Of a stretch of DNA of 64,000 nt, positions 31,207 to 41,249 are shown piece by piece. Source of the DNA: Distichodus sexfasciatus (Eukaryota; Chordata; Actinopteri; Characiformes; Distichodontidae); NCBI GenBank assembly GCA_032718565.1, contig JAVGVS010000683.1:1-64000 (forward strand), written 5' to 3'. The notes below the pieces were generated by a model. It was not told the origin of the DNA. It worked only from the letters and a program-made list of their open reading frames with translations, and did no database searches. The position numbers and the translations under genes were made by a program. Numbering within the stretch: position 1 is the first letter of the stretch; every line of letters starts with the position of its first letter.

Positions 31207-31649
31207 CACTGCAAAAAATAAAAATCTGTACAAGTGTAATTGACTTGAATTCAGCATTTTAATCTTGTTACACCATTTTTTGGATTTATTTTCTTGGTAA
31301 GACTGAATATTGTTTAGATTATTTGACTTGTTTCAAGAAAATGTATCTTGAGTTATCCTACCTAGGTAATACAACTAATTTTGAGCAGTTTTTTCTTAAA
31401 ACAACCTACATTGGTAAAGGAGTTGTGTTTACAGGTAGACTGTAAGTATATTTTTACTTGTTTCAAGAGAATTGGAGGAAAAACTAGTATATTCTGCTTA
31501 ATTTAAGTTGTGTTTGCTTAGTCTTTGAGTATTTTTTTTTCTTGTTTTAAGAAATCTTAGTAAGTGCAATTTTCTTGCTGCACCGGCAGATAATTTTGCT
31601 TGACATTAGTAATTTTTTTCTTATTTTTAAAAAGGCATTTTTTGCAGTG
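31207..31649 (+). mobile_element. CACTG-terminus MITE, copy 3
   Basis: 443 bp from CACTGCAAAAAATAAAAATC to CATTTTTTGCAGTG, flanked by AT on each side (31205-31206 and 31650-31651). It is nearly identical to copy 2 apart from a deletion of about 25 bases near the 3' end. Inserted in array A, so younger than the array. Confidence 0.85.
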
Positions 31650-31695
31650 ATGTCATAATCACGCAAAAGCATCTCCTGCTCACTTGAAAATTGTG

Positions 31696-32040
31696 TTTAT
31701 TTTTTTCCCCACTTGTCCCTTTAGAGGCTCTGTACATTCTGGCCTTTCACTATCCCCTCAAATTATACCACTCACTGTGACTTGCACTGACACTTTGATA
31801 CATGTATTTTTCCTTTTCTCGAGTGGTTATGAGATATGTACATCTCCTCGTTCTCGCCCCCGTCTGGATCGGGCGTCGGGCGCCTTGGGGCACGAACGCG
31901 GCGTAATGACGCGTCTAAAAAACGCCCTCCACCTGCCGAAATCACCCTCGCCCTCGCCATCATCGCCCTCCAGCACGGCTTCAATCTGACACCAATAAAA
32001 CAACTCTGCTGTGCCGTGTCTTCTGGGGACGACTGATTCA
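31696..32040 (+). other. Duplicated unique segment, copy 2 (CpG-rich, possible exon)
   Basis: Partner of 29419-29745. The polypyrimidine run ends CCCTTTAG at 31724, a candidate splice acceptor. A frame ending YPLKLYHSL stops at TGA (31778-31780). AATAAA lies at 31994 followed by a GT-rich stretch, as at a polyadenylation site. Between 31850 and 31935 I count about 14 CpG against about 2 in copy 1. Open frames 31684-31989 and 31836-32036 overlap it. No protein family recognised. Confidence 0.3.
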
Positions 32041-32379
32041 TCGCTGATGGATGCTGTGACAGAGCGGTCTGGAGTCTGGACGTTTTTCGGGATCTAATAA
32101 CCCTGCGGACGTGGCAGATGTGGCAGCGCTGGGTGTCTGTTTTTAAGAGGGGAGCAAGTCCCAAGTTTCATCACGATACAATATTATATCGATTCAATGG
32201 ATAATGATTTGACGTTCCTGAAAAGAAATTGTTCTTAAAATATACTTACACAGTTTTCACTATGATTTCACTAGTTTTCTTATGTGAGATTTGTTCTTAA
32301 GAGAGTATAGTTTCTGCCTCATACATTTTATTGCAAAGTGTGTGTGTGTGAAAGAAAAGTCTTCATGGGACTCATGACA
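32041..32379. other. Mostly unclassified
   Basis: The segment 32165-32215 (ATCACGATACAATATTATATC, GATTCAATGG) resembles the terminus of element X. A short GT run follows near 32340. Nothing else is recognisable. Confidence 0.35.
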
Positions 32380-32500
32380 TGGGAAGTTGGTATTATAACA
32401 GTTAGGGAGGTATCTCTGTGATCAAAAGGTCACCGATTCATGTCCTGAACTGGTAAAGGTACCACTGAGGTACTCATGAGCAAGGTTCCCTTCCTGCCCT
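32380..32500 (+). mobile_element. SINE-A head, plus
   Basis: GGGAAGTTGGTATTATAACAG, decayed B box (CCGATTCATGTCC), then ACCACTGAGGTACTCATGAG. Truncated at its 3' end. Confidence 0.75.
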
Positions 32501-33058
32501 CAAACGTCCCCCCCACACACACACCCGGACTGTGAGCTAACTGACTCTGTTGCCCCACTGCACTTTACACATCACCGTCACTGTGATACATATGCTGCTA
32601 TACAGACTATTTCCTTCTCAAATGACTGCTGATACAACACTGCAATAATAATTTTTGCACTGCCGCCACTTATTTGCACAAATATCAAACACTGAATGTA
32701 TAAATACACTGGATTTAGAATTTTTTCATATTATAACTGTTATAACCTCTTGCACATCCAGTGTAAAAGTCAGTTTTCACTTTGTAGGTAATACTGCATC
32801 CTAACTGTCTCTCTATCTGCCTCTACCTCTATTTCTAATTCTAGGTTAAAGTTATATTTATTATTCCACATCTAGTTTAAAATGTATATTTTGTATTCTA
32901 TTTATATATAGTTTATTCCATGTGCCTTATTTGTTCTTTGTTCCCTATTTCCTACTGCACTGTTAAAACTGGAGCCACGTCGTCTCGTCTCTCTACAGTG
33001 TGTATCTGTACAGTATATAGCAGAGATGAGAATGTTTACTTTGACTTTTGACTTGAAA
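32500..33058 (+). mobile_element. LINE-Z 3' end, longest copy
   Basis: Words typical of a non-LTR 3' untranslated region (CACTGCACTTTACACATC, TTTATTCCATGTGCCTTATT) lead to GGAGCCACGTCGTCTCGTC, TCTGTACAGTATATAGCAG and a tail GAGATGAGAATGTTTACTTTG. Shared with 49965-50240 (plus) and 1469-1690 (minus). No reverse transcriptase remnant is visible. Confidence 0.65.
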
Positions 33059-33062
33059 TACT

Positions 33063-33178
33063 GCTCCATGAGTGCTGCCAAAAAGCTGTCCACTGCTCCT
33101 TCACAGTGGGTCAAATGCAGAGTTCACATGTGGTTGTGGTGCACTAGGCTGTTTCCACAAAGACAAATAATCACTCAC
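33063..33178 (+). mobile_element. SINE-A tail half, plus
   Basis: GAGTGCTGCCAAAAAGCTG to ACAAATAATCACTCAC. It directly follows the LINE-Z tail. Head absent. Confidence 0.75.
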
Positions 33179-33179
33179 A

Positions 33180-33700
33180 TAAATAAGTGGACCTTATTCA
33201 GTACAAGTATTTTGTATCGCAGCATTTCTCCTTCACCTCTCCCATGTTTTGGTGTGTGGCTGGTTTTTGGTGGCTCCCTCTTTCCACAAAAATACACACT
33301 CACTTGTTCAGCCTGGCGGTGCGAGATAAAAGCTGTGTGTTCTAGGTAACAACATTTTCTGGGAAGAAAGATTCTGAAGCAAGCTTATTTTCAGGCAGTC
33401 CCTCCACCGAGCCCAACTCTGGAGATCTTTTGATCGCCAGTCCTTCCTTTGCTCCCCGTCTTTTATCTGCAGCCGAAAGCCGCCCGGGTCCTGATTTTTC
33501 CCCCCACATATTTAATCTCTCTGATTAGCTCAGGTGCGGGAGCTGTCAGGCTCGAGGGGGGGCAGGCGAGGAGGAGGAGGGGAAGGTGGAGGGTGGAGCG
33601 GGAGTTCGCTTCTGTCAGAAGAGAGGATTAAAATCCACGGCCTGTGAGAAATTAGGCTCTGTGTTCTCTTTCTCACTGCAGATGCTTTGATCAGGCCCTT
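33180..33700. other. Candidate conserved non-coding block
   Basis: From about 33370 the DNA is repeat-free and pyrimidine-rich, with ATATTTAATCTCTCTGATTAGC near 33510 holding two homeodomain-like TAAT/ATTA cores, then a CpG-retaining purine run (GGAGCGGGAGTTCGC). No exon recognised. Confidence 0.3.
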
Positions 33701-33790
33701 ACGCGATTAGACACTGACCCTGACATGACAGGCCCGAGAACTTGTAAAAAGGAGAAGAAGTAGAGGCGGGGGAGGGAGGAAGAAGAAGAA
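33697..33790 (+). repeat. Local duplication, copy 1
   Basis: GCGATTAGACACTGACCCTG, ACATGACAGGCCCGAG and ACTTGTAAAAAGGAGAAGAA match 34793-34880 almost base for base over about 70 bases. The two copies bracket array A block 5. Confidence 0.7.
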
Positions 33791-33859
33791 AAGAGCGAGA
33801 AACAAGATGTCTGAGGTGCAAAAGCAGGAGAAAAAAATCAAAGTTGCAAACACTTCTGA

Positions 33860-34415
33860 TGTGAAAACTCTTCATTCTCACGTGACGTGCTCACATGAAA
33901 ACTTGTGCTCACGTGAAAACATCTCATGCTCACATAAAAACATCACATGCTGACATGAAAACATCTCATGCTCATGTGTAAACTTCTCATGTTCATGTGA
34001 AACCTTCAAATGCTCACACAAAAACATCTCATGCTCACATGAAAACCTCATGATCATGTGAAAACATCTTATGCTCACATGAAACATCTCATGCTCATGT
34101 GAAAACATCTCATGCTCATGTGTAAACTTCTCATGCTCAAAAGAAAACTCATGCTCACATTAAAACTTCTCATGCTCACATTAAAACTTCTCATGCTCAC
34201 ATGAAAACTTCAGCATCTCATGTTCGTGTGAAAACTTTGTATGCCCAAGTTAAAACTTCTCATGCTCACATGAAAATATATGCTCACAAGAAAACTTAAA
34301 AAATGAGATGCCAAATCTGCTCTTGTGACATAAAAATATCTTGCAAGATGTGAAGATCTCATGAGGATGCATCAATATCGCTTGAGTCGCAAAAGCATCT
34401 TGTGTCCAAATGTCT
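33860..34415 (+). repeat. Minisatellite array A, block 5 (clearest)
   Basis: About 20 units of CATCTCATGCTCACATGAAAA and variants, period 21 bp. Because 21 is divisible by three, the minus strand gives a 7-residue peptide repeat, HEMFSCE, in frame 33878-34108. The array continues at 34614-34670 beyond a SINE-A. Confidence 0.9.
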
Positions 34416-34418
34416 TTT

Positions 34419-34613
34419 GGGGCAGTTGGTAGCATAACGGTTAGGGTGTTCATCCAATGATTGGAAAGTCATTGGTTTGAACGATGGACTAGTCAAGGTA
34501 CCACTGAGGTACTCATGAGCAAAGTACCATCCCCAAGCACTGCTTATGTATGCTGTCCACTGCTCTTCCATGGATTGGTCAAATGCAGAGGTCACATTTG
34601 GTTGTGGTATGCA
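34419..34613 (+). mobile_element. SINE-A, plus, inserted in array A
   Basis: GGGGCAGTTGGTAGCATAACGG-type head with a consensus A box. B box is decayed (GGTTTGAACGATGG). The copy ends in TTTGGTTGTGGTATG without the final 40 bases. Confidence 0.85.
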
Positions 34614-34680
34614 AAAACACATAATGAGTCAAGCAAAAACACGAGCGTGCAAAAATATTCCATGAGACTCCAAAACATGC
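34614..34680 (+). repeat. Array A remnant after the SINE
   Basis: GTCAAGCAAAAACACGAGCG and TCCATGAGACTCCAAAAC continue the array word on the far side of the SINE insertion. Confidence 0.5.
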
Positions 34681-34790
34681 ATTCATCATTCATTATCCAA
34701 ACCGCTGAATCCCAGCTGGGGTCGTGGGGGACCGGAGTCTATCCCGAGAACTACAGGCGCAAAGTGGGGACCAACCCTGACTTAAGCACA
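34681..34790 (-). mobile_element. SINE-B tail, minus
   Basis: TTCATCATTCATTATCCAAAC, GAATCCCAGCTGGGG and GAACTACAGGCGCAAAG match the antisense 3' third of SINE-B. Confidence 0.65.
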
Positions 34791-34792
34791 TA

Positions 34793-34880
34793 AGCGATTA
34801 GACGCTGACCCTGACATGACAGGCCCGAGGACTTGTAAAAGAGAGGAGAAGAAGAAGCACTGAAGAAAGGGGGGATGGGA
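34793..34880 (+). repeat. Local duplication, copy 2
   Basis: GCGATTAGACGCTGACCCTG and ACATGACAGGCCCGAGG, partner of 33697-33790. Offset between copies is about 1.09 kb. Confidence 0.7.
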
Positions 34881-35644
34881 GTGAAGGAGGCTTGCATGTA
34901 AAAGAAAAAATTAAACTTTGTGAGAAAGAAAGGAGAGGGTATTATTCCAAGGCTGTCGCTCCACCCTTCTCCTGTGCCTAGTGGGTAATAAAGATTTCAT
35001 GTATTCATTTTACTTGGCCGAAAAATTGCAATCTATAATGACCTGACATTTCTTTTTTAAAACTAGCCAGAGAAACTCTCATGATTTGAATGTTAAGCAG
35101 CATCTCTGCCCCCGAACTGAGCGCCAAACACGGCCAGGACATGCTTCAAACTCCATGAGCCAGACAGCCGATGGAACTCACCTGTTACCGAACGTCAACT
35201 TACTCATTTGACACTCAGTCACTGGCTTGCTTTGCTCTTTCATTCTCATACTAACAGTGAAGGTGGTTGCTGTTGAATGAATGAACGGTTTTTACTCAGC
35301 ACTATATAGGCACTCAAAACTCTTCACAAAGACAATGGAGAGCTACTTCAACTAGCCTGCTGGAGGCTGCTGGAGGTCTAGTGGTACAGTACTGGGGTTC
35401 TGGACCAAGTGAAATACGTTCAGTTAGCACACATCGTCCATGAGACTCGCTTTCCAGCAGGTAACTCATTCATTTCCTTTACCTTCTTCTGTTTGTTTGG
35501 GTCTGGGTCATGGGATGATTTCCAGACCTCCTTCTCAATGTTTCTTGTTCACCCAACTTAAATTTAAAGTGCAAGGCCATAATTACTTTAAAAAACAAGC
35601 CTCTGTTTCAATAACAATTGATAGTGTAACCATTAGTATGATGG
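34881..35644. other. No recognised feature
   Basis: Low-repeat DNA with CpG in places (CCCCGAACTGAGCGCC). A tRNA-like GGAGGTCTAGTGGTACAG near 35370 may be a SINE-C head scrap. The short frame 35440-35655 plus is not credible. Confidence 0.35.
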
Positions 35645-36125
35645 AACAGATATGAAATAATCTGGGTTGTAAAATAATCTGGGGCAGCTGTCACATACGA
35701 GTTAGGGAGTTGACCCCCATGATTGAAGGGTCACAGGTTCCAATCCTGCACTCGTAAAGGTACCACTGAGGTGCCTGTGAGCAAGGTTCCGTTCCCAAGC
35801 TACTGTTCATGGGTGCTTCCCACATCTCCTACACCAAGGGTGTCAGGTTTTGCTCCTTTAGAGCCGGTATCCTGGAGGTTTACCATCATACTTGAGTTCA
35901 GAACATTGACACCTTGTCTCAGGTAGAAGCTCACCAGTATTAACTTGCCAGGTATGATTGATATCCTCCAGAACCAGAAATGAACACCCCTGTCCTACAG
36001 TGATGGCTCAAACGCAGGGTTCACATTTATTTTTGGTCACTCTGTTCTTAATTGACTTAATTCCCATTTCAGTTTTTATAATCTACATCATTGATTATGT
36101 TGCATTCATTAGACGATGAAAGAAT
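35645..36125 (+). repeat. Tandem duplication, unit 1 (composite SINE-A)
   Basis: GAAATAATCTGGGTTGTAA, then a SINE-A head (GGGGCAGCTGTCAC, B box CAGGTTCCAATCC). An inserted repeat (GGTATCCTGGAGGTTTACC, CATTGACACCTTGTCTCAG) is followed by the SINE tail (GATGGCTCAAACGCAG) and TATAATCTACATCATTGATT. The whole arrangement is repeated in unit 2, including both flanks. Confidence 0.8.
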
Positions 36126-36490
36126 CTGGGTAGTAAGAGAATGTGGGGCAGTTGTCGTGTAATGGTTAGGGAGTTGGAAGGTCACAAGTTCCAATCCTGG
36201 ACGGGTAAAAGTACCACTGAGGTGCCTGTGAGCAAGGTTCTGTGCCCACCGGCCCCACTGGTTTGCCATTATACATCAGCACATTGACACCTTGTCTCAG
36301 ATAGAAGCTAACCAGGTATGATGGATTTCCTCCAGAACTGGAAATAAACTCTCCTGTCCTACATGGATGGCTCAAATGCAGAGGTTACATTTGCTTGTGG
36401 TGCACTGTGTGCTGTGTTCACAATGACAATCACTCATTTTTTAATTTGTATAATCTACCTCATCGATTGTGTTGACTAATCATTGCAGCC
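36126..36490 (+). repeat. Tandem duplication, unit 2 (composite SINE-A)
   Basis: GAATCTGGGTAGTAAGAGAA, SINE head (GGGGCAGTTGTCGTG), the same insert at the same place (CATTGACACCTTGTCTCAG), then GGATGGCTCAAATGCAGAGG and TATAATCTACCTCATCGATT. It has lost part of the insert's left side but keeps a better SINE tail than unit 1. Confidence 0.8.
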
Positions 36491-37024
36491 CTCATACGCA
36501 ACAATGGCATTTGTGAGATGATGTCTCTCTGTCTAGGGATAGCTTTTGCCAGGTGGAGATGAGGGAGTATGATAAGGAAGCAGATCTGAAGGAACAAAGA
36601 TGGGAAACTGATGGAGGACATCAGGGGTGACAGCCCGACTCTTTAGAGGGGCATGATCTCTTTTTACGTCTCATCTGAAGGACAGTAACATTTTTTACAG
36701 CACAGCATCTTCCTTGCCTCATCAGGGCACTGGGATCCTCACACAACTCTAACACCTCTGACACACTACGTCCACACTGCAAAATTATGTCAACGTTAAT
36801 GCACAGCACCAGATTTACTTACCGTTGTCTGTATTTTTACACCAAGCATACTGTATTTGATATTTGCAGTAGTATTACAGTGTTGCCATCTGCAAATATT
36901 TAGTTTTGGAGCAATGCTTTTCATACTTCAATAAAGCAAATGAAGAAAAGGGACTTCTAATTAAAACATTGCATTTGTTGGAATGCAGTTTACATTTCAC
37001 AGCCTTTCAACTATGCTTGGCCTG
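36491..37024. other. No recognised feature
   Basis: Unique-looking DNA. The minus frame 36621-36809 has CysVal-rich residues without family resemblance. Confidence 0.4.
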
Positions 37025-37025
37025 G

Positions 37026-37325
37026 AGCAGTTGGTAGCGTTAACAGTTAGAGATTTGCCCTGTGATCAGAAGGCCAGCGGTTTAAATCCCGGACTGGTAA
37101 AGGTATTGGCCTTGGCATCGGAAAGTTGTCAGTTAAAGTCCCGGATCAGTAAAGGTACCACCGAGGTACTCATTAGCAAGGTACCATCCTCAAGCACTGC
37201 TCTACAGGTGCTGCTAAAAAAGCTACCCACTGCTCCTTCGTGTCTGCATCAAATGCACAGGTCAGATTTGGTTGTAGTGCAGCCTGCGCTGTGCTCACAA
37301 TGACAAATGGTCTCTCACTTAATTC
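37026..37325 (+). mobile_element. SINE-A with duplicated B-box module
   Basis: Head GAGCAGTTGGTAGCG. The B-box module occurs twice: CAGCGGTTTAAATCCCGGAC then TGGTAAAGGTA at about 37075-37106, and again TCAGTTAAAGTCCCGGATC then AGTAAAGGTACC at about 37130-37160, separated by TTGGCCTTGGCATCGGAAAG. The remainder is standard, ending ATGACAAATGG. Neither B box is perfect. Confidence 0.8.
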
Positions 37326-37394
37326 ACAATTAGGTCCAAAAGAGAAATGTCAGTAAAAGCAGTCATCACATTAGCTGCGTCTTGGTTTGAGGTC

Positions 37395-37700
37395 TAAGTC
37401 AATGCAGTGTTTGGAGTGTGTTAATGTGTTGATGTAGATGCCAGTGCGGTGTAGTGTTTGGAGTATGTTGATGTGGATGGCAGTGTGGTGCAGTGTTTGG
37501 AGTGTGTTGACGTGGACCGTGGACGGCAGTGCGGTGTGGTGTTTGGAGTATGTTGATGTGGACGGCAGCCCAGTGCAGTGTTTGGAGTGTGTTGCTATGG
37601 ACGGCAGTGCGGTGCAGTGTTTGGAGTGTGTTGACGTGGACCGTAGACAGCAGTGCAGTTCACTGTTTGGAGTGTGTCGTTGTGGACAGCAGTGCGGTAT
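37395..37700 (+). repeat. Minisatellite F, 39-bp unit
   Basis: About seven and a half units of TGCGGTGCAGTGTTTGGAGT plus GTGTTGATGTGGACGGCAG. Two units carry an extra 7 bases (CGTGGAC or similar), giving 46 bp. Open frames on both strands, rich in Cys/Trp/Val or His/Ser/Thr, are artefacts; the 7-bp insertions shift their frame mid-array. Confidence 0.9.
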
Positions 37701-38222
37701 TTTTAGCCTGATTGGTGAACTCCTGTCTGAATTTGAGTAATATTTCCCACGACACCTCACACTCTCTCAGACGAGTCCAAACTTCTGCTGGCTCCCTGCC
37801 ACCCTCCACCCCGTGTATTAAACTCACTCTAATGCAATTTATCAGCTTTAGCATGGAAGAAAGTCACGGAGATTAGAGTGTGCTGCTGCTCGATCGTTTT
37901 GCATTCTTTCCACACTTGCCTAAGCGTGCCCGAGGTTGCTTTAAGTGCTGGAAAGTCTGCTGGAATCTGCTTAATGTCATTTAATACCACAGGAACTTCC
38001 ACATCACGTGGCCTTGGCCTCGCCTTCTAATCTCCAGTGGCTGTGAGATCGATGGAATATTTTGTACCAACACTGACCTCACTGCACTGTCTCTGATCCT
38101 CTGAGTTGCACCAGTTCAATATTTTGGGTTTCCATTTCAAATAACTTGTATTGGCGCAGCACAAACTGACCTCTGCTTAATGGATTTGGCCAAATCACGT
38201 CCAGTTCTGCTTTGACTTTTAC
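37701..38222. other. Low-repeat DNA, possible conserved block
   Basis: Balanced, repeat-free sequence with ATTTATCAGCTTTAGCATGG and GTCATTTAATACCACAGG cores. Nothing coding is evident. Confidence 0.3.
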
Positions 38223-38320
38223 ATTTACATTTTATATTTATGACATTTATAGGACTCTTATCCAGAGCGACTTCCATCTCTTGATTGCAGTCTGGAGGTA
38301 GAGCTGGATTTGATCTCCAA
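38223..38320 (-). mobile_element. SINE-C tail, minus
   Basis: CATTTACATTTTATATTTATG, ACTCTTATCCAGAGCGACTT and GGAGGTAGAGCTGGATTTGA match the antisense SINE-C 3' end and B-box area. Confidence 0.6.
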
Positions 38321-38574
38321 GTTCAATAAATAAGTTGAATAAAAGGACATTTATTTTACTCAATTTATTTGACAAAACCTAAAATTTTGCAATATTTTAG
38401 AGTGAAAATTCCTCAAACCAAACAGTACCTTATTTATAACTTAAAAATGCAACTTCTTAGAATGTAATGGTAATTTCTTTAACTCAATATAAAACACATA
38501 GTATATTTGAATATATTATATTTTATTTATCTGATAATAATTTAACATTTACATTAACTGAACAAATAAATGCA
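38321..38574. other. AT-rich DNA
   Basis: Very AT-rich lead-in to the pentanucleotide array. No feature recognised. Confidence 0.4.
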
Positions 38575-38683
38575 TTTATATAATATAATATAATATTTAT
38601 AATATAATATAATATAATATAATATAATATAATATAATATAATATAATATAATATATATAATATAATATAATATAATATAACA
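38575..38683 (+). repeat. (AATAT)n microsatellite
   Basis: About 100 bases of AATAT pentanucleotide repeat with two short interruptions (ATATTTATAATAT near 38595 and ATATATATAAT near 38652). Confidence 0.95.
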
Positions 38684-39835
38684 ATGCATTCATTTATTCA
38701 TTTAATGTCAATAAAATTTTATTTAAAGTACATAATTATTTTTGTGGACAGTCAGAAACAAGGACAATTTAAATAAATAACATTTAACTACTATTAATAA
38801 CAATTGAATATTCATTATTAATCAAGTCAGTAGTTAATAGTCTGTTACAACTGGCAAATTTTAATGAATATGTATAAAAGCTCTTTTGGTTGCTTTTTCA
38901 TTTATTTTACTGAAATGTATTCAAAACATGAAAAAGTCCAGTTTCTTCCATTCAAAGCACTCAAGACTTCCGTGTGCTCATGTTATGCACAGATGTGAAC
39001 ATTTGAAATTGATTTAGAACAGAAGGTTAGGTAGCAGTCAGCAAATAAAGGCTCCAGGTCAGATGCTCGGTGTGTGGCATGAAGACAGTTTATATCCAGA
39101 GATGTAATAACTCATGAAATATTACATGGTCCAATAAACGAAGTAAAATATGTTCTGACATACGGTAGTTTGTACAAAAACAGATCAAGATCAAAACTTA
39201 AAAAGGTGTAAATAATCTTTTGATATCTTATTATTTGATATTTTTTAAAAGGCTCTAAAGAGTACTTCAGCAATCTGCAGTAATACTGAACCTAGAATGT
39301 TTCGGAAAACCCTTTCTATCAACCAACTTATTTCTAATGCATGCATACATGTCAGCCTGGGACCAGCAGTGCATCCTGCCATCATTTCCACCTCACCTGC
39401 AGATGGTTTTTACTGCGAGTGTGAAAGCAAGCGACCGGGCAGCGCTGAGGGATGACTGCAGGATTTCTGCTTGGCGGTCACAGAAATGTCAGCTTGGGAA
39501 GATGCTGGGACTCATGTGTGAAAGCAGCTTTACACAAAAATAGTCTCTGAAGTGCAGGGTTTGAGGAGTTTTCTGCTTTTTTGGCAACATTCACCTTCCT
39601 TGTCTCTTTCTCTATATTGTGATTGTTATTGTAACAGCAATCACTTAGTTCTCTGCATTAGCCTTTTTATGTACAGCACTATTGAAATTCTGCTCCAACA
39701 CTTCTGGCAATGCTGATATTTTCAACTGGTGCCACCAGGCTCCTAAGTCTTGCTTCAACACACTAGTTTAGTATGCAAGTTATACCAAGTAGTGCTGTCT
39801 TCTGCATTTCTCTGGCACCAAACTTGCATGGGAAC
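38684..39835. other. AT-rich then low-repeat DNA
   Basis: AT-rich to about 38900, then balanced. 39340-39540 contains an open frame (MHAYMSAWDQQC start) overlapping GCGACCGGGCAGCGCTGAGG; no family recognised. GGACTCATGTGTGAAAGCAG near 39510 resembles a DNA-element terminus. Confidence 0.35.
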
Positions 39836-40062
39836 GACACAGTGGCACAGTGGTTAAGCAGCACAATAAGCCTCTGTGAGAACATCCTGGGTTTGATCCC
39901 TGTGTGGGTTGCATGCTCTCCCATGCTCTCCAGGTGTCCAACAGCCCAAAAAGCATACACTATAGGTTGAATGGTGACTCTAAATTGACCCCATAAGGTG
40001 TGACTGAGAGTGTGTTTGTGAGTGTCTACCCTGTGGTGTGTTGATGTCTGCCCAGGGTTCCA
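39836..40062 (+). mobile_element. SINE-B, plus, diverged
   Basis: Head GACACAGTGGCACAGTGGTTA with A-box-like core, B box GGGTTTGATCCCTG, then GGGTTGCATGCTCTCCC and GACTCTAAATTGACCCC, ending GTCTGCCCAGGGTTCC. The segment GGAGTTTGCATG has been altered. Confidence 0.75.
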
Positions 40063-40084
40063 AATCCTTTTAACTCATGGTCTT

Positions 40085-40405
40085 CTCCTCCTCTTTAACT
40101 AAATATTGGTATCATCAGGGATAGACACATCATACGCGTAGGACATTTGTTTTCTTCTTGTCATGGGTATAAGTCTGGTCTGTTTGCTTAAGTCTATGGT
40201 CCTATAGGAGGGGTCATGTTCATCAAGGCATGGTCTTGTCTATTCATTGAATGGTACATTTTAGTAGGGATGGTCATATCTCATATCAGGAACATGGTCT
40301 GGTTTGTTCACGGATGGTATGGTTTGTAGGGATAGTCATGTCCCACATCAAGACAGGTCTGGTTGTTCACTGAGATGGTACGATCTGCAGTGTCACATCA
40401 AGACA
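40085..40405 (+). repeat. Degenerate array J, about 62-bp unit
   Basis: About five loose units built from CATGGTCTGGTTTGTTCAC, GGATGGTATGGTTTGTAGGG and ATGGTCATATCTCATATCAG. Units are highly diverged, and the last one (CATCAAGACAGACTC) breaks down by 40410. Confidence 0.55.
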
Positions 40406-41245
40406 GACTCTCCAGTGTCAACCTTCTTCTCTGGCCTCTGTCAGTACCATTTCTCACTTGTTGCAACATCCATCTTTTTGCATAATGCCCAATGTGGGTA
40501 TGACCTTATCATGTCTATTGAGGTACTCTTTTGGGGACAATTTCTGCATCTGGGCTGGTATGCCTCCCCAGTCTCCTGTCTATCGCCTTGTAGCTGGTAT
40601 GCATTGCTAATCTGCATACTTAATGATGTTTCTGGTGTTGCGCATGTGTTCAGTGCCAGTCTTGTGGTGCAGTGATGAGACTCTGTTTTGCCTTTGAGAC
40701 CTGTGCTATGGAGCTCTTTCTTCATGGCATGGCTTGTCCAAGATGTCGATGAACTGGCAGTGGATTGCCCCTGTAGCGGTGCATTCCCTCTGACATAACA
40801 TTGCTGTAGACATCTGCTTATTATTTCAGCACTTTTTTGTGATTTAAATCGTGGACAATGGACTTATGACACCCTTAAATCTGTCGTGAGCTCACAAGAA
40901 TTATCAGGCATCTGTTGGTTGGCTCAGCTATTAGCAGTACAGTGATAATGGTTTCTTCTGAAGTCGGTTCTTCAGGACTTGAAACAGCGACCCTCTGACT
41001 ACTGAGCCCTTCTAACTGCTGTACTACTAACTTCTTCAAACACTAGGATTCACTGAATTTAAACCTGGGAATCTCTTGCACCCAAAGTGAGAAGCAAAAC
41101 CCTAGACCAACTAGGCTGGTGAAGTAAGTACAGTAAGGAGTCAAACGTAAGTTCACAAAACACAAACGAGAGGGGACCAGATGCTTCACGACAGCAGATA
41201 TTTCAGCAAGAGAGATTCTCAGACACAGTGAATGAAAATATTAAA
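40406..41245. other. No recognised feature
   Basis: The frame 40304-40675 plus runs through array J into unique DNA and looks accidental. GAACCGACTTCAG-like SINE scraps near 40960-41010 (TTGAAACAGCGACCCTCTGA, then CTAACTGCTGTACTACTAAC) may be a decayed antisense SINE-A head. Confidence 0.35.
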
Positions 41246-41249
41246 TGTA

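Noticed and set aside
33860..34415. Regular direct repeats suggesting a CRISPR array
   Set aside because: Units are contiguous without unique spacers, degenerate, and in a eukaryotic context. It is a minisatellite.
37371..37760. Frames on both strands across minisatellite F
   Set aside because: The 7-bp unit insertions shift the frame within the array, so no constant protein repeat is encoded.
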